This document shows positions 1 to 4,068 of a stretch of 5,287 nt of DNA, one piece after another. The position numbers and the translations under genes are program-made. How positions within the stretch are numbered: the first letter of the stretch is position 1; each line of letters opens with the position of its first letter. The notes under the pieces were generated by a model. It did no database searches. It had not been told where the DNA came from and saw only the letters and a list, made by a program, of their open reading frames with translations. Source of the stretch: Pseudomonadota bacterium (lineage in GTDB: Bacteria; Myxococcota; Polyangia; Polyangiales; Polyangiaceae); NCBI GenBank assembly GCA_023419055.1, contig JAEZYO010000692.1:1-5287 (forward strand). Reading direction: 5' to 3'.

Positions 1-1
1 T

Positions 2-46
2 TTCCGGCCCCTCCAAACGGCTATCGAGAAGCGCGAAGAGGAGTAG
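2..46 (+). CDS. Possible C-terminal tail of a rightward gene (partial)
   Basis: Frame 2 on the plus strand reads FRPLQTAIEKREEE and stops at TAG 44-46. The charged, helix-like tail looks like a plausible protein end, and it would place a gene converging on the leftward gene that ends at 264. Only 14 codons are visible and frame 1 is also open here, which is common at this GC content. The call is therefore weak and no function can be given. Confidence 0.2.
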   Translation, partial: FRPLQTAIEKREEE

Positions 47-263
47 CTTTCGAGTCGGTCACGTGCCGAGCCGGCGAGGTCTCCAGGGGGCGCTCGAAGG
101 GGTTTCTCGGAACCTGGACAAGTCGATATTCCGAGTTCGACGGGTACTGGCTTTTCGGCTTTCTCGTCGGTGACGCCGCGGTACTCGAGATTGGTTTGCT
201 CGGGGCGTCGGAGTGCGCGCACGCGCGCGAGAGAAACCGCGAGCGGGAACGCGGGAGTGCGCG
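47..263. other. Non-coding stretch, probably convergent intergenic
   Basis: No convincing gene is seen on either strand. Plus-strand ORFs that begin here run into the antisense of the leftward gene ending at 264 and have low-complexity, Arg/Ala/Ser-rich translations typical of shadow frames. There is no leftward ATG in this stretch. It contains an inverted repeat at 106-112/129-135, the palindrome GTGCGCGCAC at 213-222, and an 11-base direct repeat GGAGTGCGCGC at 210-220 and 254-264. No T-run terminator is obvious. Confidence 0.45.
106..135. repeat. 7-bp inverted repeat with a 16-base spacer
   Basis: CTCGGAA at 106-112 is the exact complement of TTCCGAG at 129-135. It lies downstream of the leftward gene ending at 264 and after the possible rightward stop at 46. 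It could be a weak hairpin or a protein-binding site; the long loop and the lack of a U-tract argue against a classical terminator. Confidence 0.3.
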
Positions 264-782
264 CTACGACGACTTCAGGTCCAACGAGGAGCGCACGCTC
301 GAAAGGTCGTCGAGCAGGAGCTTTCGGTCATCCGCGTCCTCGATGGTCTCCGCAAGCGAATGCGCTCGAGTGAGCTGCGCTTCGGCTTCCGTCCGGTCGC
401 CGCGTACCACCGCGGCGCGTGCCAGCGCTTCATGCGCACAGCCGACGTAGAATGGAGGACTGTCTCCGGACTCGGCAAAGCGTAGGCAAGCTTCGCCGTG
501 CTCTTGCGCCGGGCTCGCGTCGCCGAGGACGGCGTAGATTCGAGAGAGCATCCAATGCGCGACGCTCAGGTTCTTGGGCGTGCAATCGGAGCGCTGCGTC
601 CAGTGCCACAGCGAGGCGTGTCCGCGCGCGACGAGCTCCGTGGACTCTTCGGGAGAGCGCGCGGGCTTGTCGATGAGCTGCCAGCAGCGGTTGAAGCAGT
701 GCGCCGCGAAGTAACGATGCGCGGACGCCGTGTCGAAGTCGGGTTCCAGCGGCACGCGCTCGAGCGTGCTCCATCTCGTCAA
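264..782 (-). CDS. Small TPR-like helical repeat protein of unknown function
   Basis: This is a 172-residue soluble protein with no signal peptide or membrane segment. After a short N-terminus comes a segment with FDTASAHRYF (16-25), CFNRCWQLIDKP (29-40) and HASLWHWTQR (55-64). Two TPR-like helical pairs follow at about 70-104 and 110-146, and the C-terminus has DDRKLLLDDL (151-160). From memory, this layout recurs in a widespread family of uncharacterised bacterial proteins of similar size; I could not check this. TPR-like folds usually bind peptides or proteins, so a scaffold or binding role is an inference. The start is uncertain: the frame opens at TTG 782 without a clear Shine-Dalgarno, and GTG 755 would give 163 residues. 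The gene lies 141 bases downstream of the larger TPR gene, same strand, and may share its operon or use sites in the gap. Confidence 0.75.
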   Translation of the reverse strand: MTRWSTLERVPLEPDFDTASAHRYFAAHCFNRCWQLIDKPARSPEESTELVARGHASLWHWTQRSDCTPKNLSVAHWMLSRIYAVLGDASPAQEHGEACLRFAESGDSPPFYVGCAHEALARAAVVRGDRTEAEAQLTRAHSLAETIEDADDRKLLLDDLSSVRSSLDLKSS

Positions 783-803
783 GCGGATCCGGACAAAAGC
801 GAC

Positions 804-870
804 GTCCTGGACTCCGGCTCGCCGGTTGGGGGTGTCCCGGACGGCGATCTTTCTGTCCCGGACGGCTATC
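804..870. promoter_or_regulatory. Repeated GTCC-N-GGAC palindromes upstream of the small TPR-like gene
   Basis: The 141-base gap between the two TPR genes holds a 17-base direct repeat with one mismatch: TGTCCCGGACGGCGATC at 833-849 and TGTCCCGGACGGCTATC at 854-870. The copies start exactly 21 bases apart, about two helical turns. Each contains the short palindrome GTCCCGGAC (834-842, 855-863), and a third GTCC-N-GGAC (GTCCTGGAC) lies at 804-812. A CCGGC-TC-GCCGG inverted repeat sits at 814-825. The arrangement resembles operator sites for a dimeric regulator ahead of the leftward gene starting near 782. No -35/-10 pair is clear. Confidence 0.4.
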
Positions 871-923
871 CGTGGGGACGGGCTTCTATCGAGCTCTTTG
901 AGGCCGCCAGCGTTGCTTCGGTA

Positions 924-2084
924 CTACGCCGTCCGCGCGCGCTCGAGATTCTGAAAGACGCGCCCTCTTTGAGGATGTCCGTCGGGCAAGGAGCGTTCGA
1001 GCGTCGCGTGCGCCGCTTCGAGCAGCGGCAGTGCCTCGAGCCTCCGACCGCGCTCGCAGAGCAGCCGGCCCAGGTTGTTCAGGGTCAACGCGAGGTCCGG
1101 GTGATCATCGCCGAAGAGTTGGCGCTTGATCCGCCAGGCTTCGCGGTAGCATCCCTCCGCTTCGTCGGCGCGCCCTTGCTGCTCGACGACCGAGCCGAGG
1201 TTGTGCCAGGTGGCTGCGAGCTCGTAATGCACGGGTCCGAACGCCACGCGAAAGCGGGAAAGCGCTCGTCGGTACAAGGTCTCACTCTCGGTGTAGCGCT
1301 CTAGCCCGTCGAGCACCGCCGCGTACGCCGCCGCGTCCAGATGTGTCCTCGGATCGTCCTCGCCGAGGTGTTGACGCGCGATTTCCCAGGCGCGGCGCGC
1401 CGGGCCTTCGGCCGCGACGAAGTCGCCTCGAGCGTGCAGTGCTCCCCCGATGTTGTGCCAGACGCCGCCCACCTCGAGCGAACGCTCGCCGTGGATCTCG
1501 GTCAGAGTGGCGAGTGCGCGCGCGTAGAGCTCGAGAGCTTCGTCGAAGCGCCCGGCGTACTTGCAGAAGATCCCCAAGGCGTTCTCGGCGTAAGCGATCT
1601 CCGCCGCGTCGCCGAGCGCACGCGATAGCTCGAGCGCGGCCGTCAGGTGCGCCTCGGCCCGAGCGAAGTCACCTCTCGCCCGCTGTAGCTCACCCAGGAG
1701 GCTCTCTGTCTTGAGTCGGATCCGGAGCTCGGATTCGTCCGGACTCGAGCCATCCCAGCCACGTTCGATGTGTCTCGCCCGTTCGGCGAGCACGAGCGCG
1801 GCGTCGAAATTCTGGCGCGCCTGCTCGATCGCGACCAGATCGTTCAGCAGGTTGGCGACGTCCGGCGAGTCTCCGCCCTCGAGTTGCTCGAGTAGTCCGA
1901 GCGCCTCGCGCGCGATCACGAACGCCTGGTCGAGCTCACCGTGCTGCTCGAGCTCCCAGGCGCGTTCCTGAAGTTCGATGACTCTTTCGAGACTCATGGG
2001 AGTGCAATGATCATCAGGCTTCTCGGCAAAGCGCTTCATCCGGCCGCACCCGGCCGCGAAAATGCCGGAAGGGGTGCCGGACAT
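924..2084 (-). CDS. Kinesin-light-chain-like tetratricopeptide repeat protein
   Basis: This is a 386-residue cytoplasmic protein built almost entirely of TPRs of the long 42-residue kinesin-light-chain type (TPR_10/TPR_12 style). Equivalent positions recur every 42-43 residues: ENALG near 168, WHNIG near 210, AAYAA near 253, WHNLG near 295 and LNNLG near 337. The repeats include GDDHPDLALTLNNLG and YRRALSRF-like helices. There is no catalytic domain, so it is likely a protein- or peptide-binding scaffold. ATG 2084 is chosen because GGGAGGGG lies 8 bases upstream. ATG 1997 (MSLERVIELQ, 357 residues) begins the recognisable repeat region and is a real alternative, but lacks a Shine-Dalgarno. 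It follows the 19-codon ORF by 33 bases, separated by a small hairpin, suggesting one transcript. Its ligand is unknown; the adjacent peptide is an obvious candidate. Confidence 0.9.
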   Translation of the reverse strand: MSGTPSGIFAAGCGRMKRFAEKPDDHCTPMSLERVIELQERAWELEQHGELDQAFVIAREALGLLEQLEGGDSPDVANLLNDLVAIEQARQNFDAALVLAERARHIERGWDGSSPDESELRIRLKTESLLGELQRARGDFARAEAHLTAALELSRALGDAAEIAYAENALGIFCKYAGRFDEALELYARALATLTEIHGERSLEVGGVWHNIGGALHARGDFVAAEGPARRAWEIARQHLGEDDPRTHLDAAAYAAVLDGLERYTESETLYRRALSRFRVAFGPVHYELAATWHNLGSVVEQQGRADEAEGCYREAWRIKRQLFGDDHPDLALTLNNLGRLLCERGRRLEALPLLEAAHATLERSLPDGHPQRGRVFQNLERARTA

Positions 2085-2092
2085 TCCGGTCA

Positions 2093-2100
2093 CCCCTCCC
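2093..2100 (-). promoter_or_regulatory. Shine-Dalgarno for the TPR gene
   Basis: The minus strand reads GGGAGGGG, 8 bases before ATG 2084. It sits immediately on top of GTG 2093, too close to serve that codon. It therefore favours 2084 over both the GTG at 2093 and the ATG at 1997. Confidence 0.55.
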
Positions 2101-2101
2101 T

Positions 2102-2116
2102 TCGAGCCTGGCTCGA
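2102..2116 (-). repeat. Short hairpin between the 19-codon ORF and the TPR gene
   Basis: TCGAGCC and GGCTCGA flank a single central base, giving a possible 6-bp stem with a 3-base loop. It begins one base after the stop of the 19-codon ORF and ends just before the TPR gene's Shine-Dalgarno. With no U-run it is not a strong terminator. It could stabilise the upstream message or tune translation of the TPR gene, allowing the peptide to be made in excess of the TPR protein. Confidence 0.4.
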
Positions 2117-2117
2117 C

Positions 2118-2177
2118 TCAGCGAACGCTGACGTTGTGGTTGAATCGGACGCCGCCGCGCTTGATCTTGGTCTTCAT
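2118..2177 (-). CDS. 19-residue basic peptide ORF with GG and NHN motifs
   Basis: The minus strand encodes MKTKIKRGGVRFNHNVSVR followed by TGA. The ATG is preceded by GGAAGGGAG with a 7-base spacer, one of the best ribosome binding sites in the window. The peptide has Lys/Arg at seven positions, a central Gly-Gly, an Asn-His-Asn, and no acidic residue, Cys, Ser/Thr cluster or hydrophobic segment. From memory, and unchecked, short 'K-x-GG ... NHN' peptides, sometimes with repeated units, occur among unannotated small proteins of high-GC bacteria; this would be a single-unit version. It heads the TPR gene with a 33-base gap, so the two are probably co-transcribed. It may be a ribosomally made peptide bound by the TPR protein or modified by a nearby enzyme, a small signalling peptide, or merely a translated leader. 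It is too short for standard gene callers. Confidence 0.55.
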   Translation of the reverse strand: MKTKIKRGGVRFNHNVSVR

Positions 2178-2184
2178 GGTGGTT

Positions 2185-2193
2185 CTCCCTTCC
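2185..2193 (-). promoter_or_regulatory. Shine-Dalgarno for the 19-codon peptide ORF
   Basis: The minus strand reads GGAAGGGAG, with GGGAG ending 7 bases before ATG 2177. Its strength and spacing are the main evidence that this very short ORF is translated. Confidence 0.55.
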
Positions 2194-2231
2194 GCCGTGA
2201 GGTTGACTCAGGCGATGCTTCTCCCGGTGCT

Positions 2232-2273
2232 TTAGCAACGCGCATGCCGGCGGGTTCGGAGCCGCACGCGCAT
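2232..2273 (-). CDS. 13-residue Arg-rich ORF, possible leader peptide
   Basis: The minus strand encodes MRVRLRTRRHARC and stops at TAA 2232-2234. GGAGG lies 6 bases before the ATG, an ideal Shine-Dalgarno. Six of 13 residues are Arg, spread over CGC, CGG, CGA and CGT codons, and the peptide ends in Cys. It lies 54 bases upstream of the 19-codon ORF, on the same strand, in the spacer after the radical SAM gene. An Arg-loaded leader whose translation senses arginine or ribosome speed, or a second member of the peptide pair, are both possible. Chance is also possible for an ORF this short in GC-rich DNA, so confidence rests on the ribosome binding site and position. Confidence 0.35.
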   Translation of the reverse strand: MRVRLRTRRHARC

Positions 2274-2279
2274 GGAGCT

Positions 2280-2284
2280 CCTCC
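2280..2284 (-). promoter_or_regulatory. Shine-Dalgarno for the 13-codon ORF
   Basis: The minus strand reads GGAGG, 6 bases before ATG 2273, within the longer purine-rich run GGCGGAGGAG. Confidence 0.4.
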
Positions 2285-2348
2285 GCCTAGCAAGTTTCTG
2301 GTCGTGGGTGAAAGCGCGAGATCGATGCGAGAACGTTGCTACACGTGA

Positions 2349-2369
2349 GCTTCGCGCTTGGCGCGAAGC
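2349..2369 (-). repeat. 9-bp perfect hairpin in the spacer after the radical SAM gene
   Basis: GCTTCGCGC (2349-2357) and GCGCGAAGC (2361-2369) are perfectly complementary around a 3-base loop. It lies about 75 bases past the radical SAM stop and about 76 bases before the 13-codon ORF. It has no U-tract, so it is either a weak terminator or mRNA end-stabiliser for the upstream gene, or a structured element in the 5' leader of the peptide/TPR transcript. Confidence 0.5.
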
Positions 2370-2381
2370 GGTTCGGTACCT

Positions 2382-2429
2382 GTGCCGAAGTCGGCACGAC
2401 CGGTGCCAGCTGCGGCACGAATACGTGCC
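2382..2429. repeat. Array of alternating GTGCC/GGCAC half-sites in helical phase
   Basis: Five half-sites start at 2382 (GTGCC), 2393 (GGCAC), 2403 (GTGCC), 2414 (GGCAC) and 2425 (GTGCC), spaced 11, 10, 11 and 11 bases. They form overlapping palindromes, including GTGCCGA-AG-TCGGCAC (2382-2397) and GGCACG-AATA-CGTGCC (2414-2429). One-turn spacing puts all half-sites on one DNA face, as expected for cooperative protein binding. In RNA they could form alternative hairpins. The array overlaps the sigma-54-like promoter. Confidence 0.5.
2394..2408 (-). promoter_or_regulatory. Candidate sigma-54 (-24/-12) promoter for the peptide/TPR operon
   Basis: The minus strand reads TGGCAC-CGGTC-GTGC. The sigma-54 consensus is TGGCAC-N5-TTGC, so spacing is exact and only the first base of the -12 element differs. 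Transcription would start near 2382, giving a leader of about 109 bases to the 13-codon ORF and about 205 to the 19-codon ORF. It lies 35 bases after the radical SAM stop and reads in the same direction. The match arises within the GTGCC/GGCAC array, so it could be a by-product of that repeat. Confidence 0.35.
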
Positions 2430-2443
2430 ATGAGCACGAGAGC

Positions 2444-3907
2444 TCAAAGCGAGGCCAGCTGGAGCGCAGACTCCTCCTGAACGAGCTCGAGAAAGCGATG
2501 CTGGGGTGCGCTCGGAGCGTGCCCGATCGCGGGCAATTGCCGTGAACGCCGGTGAGCCAGAATGCCTTCGAGGAGCGGGCGCGCCTGCGCCAGGCGGCGG
2601 GCGTTGATGGCCGCGTTCCAGAGGGGCTCGAACTTCTTCCAACCGGCGGCGTACAAGAAGTGCTGGGCGCGGCGGCTCGCGTTCGGTTGCGCGCTGCTGG
2701 ATCGGGTGATGTTGCGAAAGCTGTAGAAGTCGCGGTACGCGCGAAAATAGCCCGCGACGAGCGCCTCGCTGCTGAGGCTCTTCGGGCGATAGACGACGTG
2801 ACGAGTGTCGTAGAGGTCCCAGTCCGAGTGCAGGATGCGGCCCTGCTCCTTCATCTGGGCGTACAGGCGCGTGCCCGGATACGGCGTCAGGATGTGGAAG
2901 GTGGCGGTGGTCAGGCCTTGGCTCACGGCCCAATCGACGGTGCGTTCGAAGACGTCTGGGCGATCGTCATCCAGGCCGAACACGAAGCTACCGTTGATCA
3001 TGATGCCCAGATCGCGCAGCCGCTCGGTGACCCGTGCGTACTCGCGGCCGAGATTTTGAGGCTTGTTGCTCTGCTGCAGGTTGTCCGGCGAGAGGGTCTC
3101 GAAGCCGACGAACAGACTGCGCAGGCCGGCTTCGGCCGCACGCTCGATCAAGTCGCCGCGCAAGATCGAGTCGACCGTGGCCGCGCCCTGGAACAGCCGA
3201 CCCATGCCGCGCATGCCCGCGAACAAGGCCTCCGCGAAGCGGCGGTTGCCGAGCAGGTGGTCGTCGAGGAAGTACAGGTGCTTACCGGGCAAGCGCTCGA
3301 TCTCCGCGAGCGCCGCGTCGACGCGCTGCGTGTAGAACGTGCGCCCGCCGGAGAAGAACGCGTCCTTGTAGCAAAAGTCGCAGTGGTGCGGGCAACCGCG
3401 CGAGACCACGAGCGAGTTCGGCACGAGGTAGAGCTCGCGCTTGATCAGGTCGCGACGCAACGGAGGCACGGCGTCGAGCGTGCGCGCGCCTGCGTCGTAG
3501 CGTGCCCGCGCGCGGCCAGCGCGGAAGTCGCGCAGGAACTCGGGGAACGAGGCGTCGCCCGGGCCGAGAAACAGCGAGTCGGCGTGCGCGGCCGCCTCCT
3601 CGGGCAGCGAAGTGACGTGCAAGCCGCCGAGCGCCACGTGGCTGCCGAGCCTGCGATAGTGATCCGCGATGGTGTAAGCGCGTCGCGCGTTCGTGATGTA
3701 CACCGAAATCACCACGAGCTCGGGCGGGGCCTCGTCGTCGAGGCGCAGCGTCTCGACGTGCTCGTCGACGAGCTCCACCCGATCGTCCGGGCTAAGGTGC
3801 GCGGCGAGCGTGGCGAGGCCGAGCGGCGGGAACAGCGAGTACTTGATCGGGCGGTAGAACGGGCTCTTGGCCTCGGTCAACGCGGGCAGGATCATCTTCA
3901 CTCTCAT
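2444..3907 (-). CDS. Cobalamin-binding-domain radical SAM protein
   Basis: This 487-residue protein has an N-terminal B12-binding-like Rossmann domain (about 1-135: FPPLGLATLAAHL at 26-38, VELVDEH at 44-50, VVISVYITNARRA at 65-77, ALGGLHVT at 92-99). A radical SAM domain follows, with the 4Fe-4S motif CPHHCDFC (Cys172, Cys176, Cys179). A C-terminal extension near 338-400 (ILTPYPGTRLY, SDWDLYDTRHVVYRP, YRDFYSF) resembles the DUF4070-type tail of B12-dependent radical SAM enzymes. Such enzymes cleave S-adenosylmethionine to a 5'-deoxyadenosyl radical and often methylate or rearrange unreactive carbons in lipids, peptides or natural products; the substrate here is unknown. The classical DxHxxG motif is not intact (DEHVET), as is common in this class. 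ATG 3907 is chosen because the domain starts at once; the frame extends to 4033 with low-complexity sequence. It is divergent from the kinase gene and upstream of the peptide/TPR genes. Confidence 0.9.
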   Translation of the reverse strand: MRVKMILPALTEAKSPFYRPIKYSLFPPLGLATLAAHLSPDDRVELVDEHVETLRLDDEAPPELVVISVYITNARRAYTIADHYRRLGSHVALGGLHVTSLPEEAAAHADSLFLGPGDASFPEFLRDFRAGRARARYDAGARTLDAVPPLRRDLIKRELYLVPNSLVVSRGCPHHCDFCYKDAFFSGGRTFYTQRVDAALAEIERLPGKHLYFLDDHLLGNRRFAEALFAGMRGMGRLFQGAATVDSILRGDLIERAAEAGLRSLFVGFETLSPDNLQQSNKPQNLGREYARVTERLRDLGIMINGSFVFGLDDDRPDVFERTVDWAVSQGLTTATFHILTPYPGTRLYAQMKEQGRILHSDWDLYDTRHVVYRPKSLSSEALVAGYFRAYRDFYSFRNITRSSSAQPNASRRAQHFLYAAGWKKFEPLWNAAINARRLAQARPLLEGILAHRRSRQLPAIGHAPSAPQHRFLELVQEESALQLASL

Positions 3908-4068
3908 GCGCGGAGCAGAGCACCCGCCGTCGCCCGCGGCCGCCGTCGGCGAGGCGAACGGCTCCGCGCCGCGGTCGAACGGTCGAGAGGGACCGCTCAC
4001 CGGCCGAACGCGACCGCTCGCGGTGAACGCCATACGGGCGCGCGGATGCGCGGGGTAGACTCGGTGCG
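3908..4068. promoter_or_regulatory. Divergent intergenic region between radical SAM and kinase genes
   Basis: This 161-base gap separates two outward-reading genes and should hold both promoters. It contains GACCGCTC twice, at 3991-3998 and 4012-4019, starting 21 bases apart. It also has the palindrome ACCGC-TC-GCGGT at 4013-4024 and the pair GCGGTC/GACCGC at 3971-3976/3991-3996. The palindrome lies about 45-57 bases before the kinase ATG, a plausible regulator site. No promoter or Shine-Dalgarno is clear for the radical SAM gene. Confidence 0.4.
4056..4061 (+). promoter_or_regulatory. Possible -10 box of a leaderless kinase transcript
   Basis: TAGACT matches the TAnnnT form of a housekeeping -10 element and ends 7 bases before ATG 4069, so transcription would begin at or next to the start codon. 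The kinase start has no convincing Shine-Dalgarno, consistent with a leaderless message. No recognisable -35 hexamer lies 16-18 bases upstream. Confidence 0.3.

Noticed and set aside
1..450. Open plus-strand frame 1 from the window edge to 450
   Set aside because: It overlaps the antisense of the small TPR-like gene for most of its length, and its translation becomes Arg/Ser/Glu low-complexity sequence with no domain.
498..1304. 268-codon rightward ORF across the two TPR genes
   Set aside because: It runs antisense to the TPR repeats and over their intergenic gap, has no domain signature and no ribosome binding site, and its composition fits a shadow frame.
2382..2429. CRISPR-like array
   Set aside because: The repeated units are only 5-base half-sites in alternating orientation with no spacer-length unique segments.
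2413..2430. Second sigma-54-like match TGGCAC...GTGC on the minus strand
   Set aside because: The spacer between the elements is 6 bases rather than 5, which breaks the strict -24/-12 spacing; the match at 2394-2408 is better.
2339..2431. 30-codon leftward ORF starting 12 bases after the radical SAM stop (MARIRAAAGTGRADFGTGTE...)
   Set aside because: It has no Shine-Dalgarno, and its sequence is a by-product of the GTGCC/GGCAC half-site array and the 9-bp hairpin. It would also be overlapped by the predicted promoter.
2232..2933. 233-codon leftward ORF overlapping the 3' end of the radical SAM gene
   Set aside because: It is a shifted frame of the radical SAM gene with Arg/Ser/Pro-rich sequence. 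Only its last 13 codons, which have their own ATG and Shine-Dalgarno, are kept as a separate tiny ORF.
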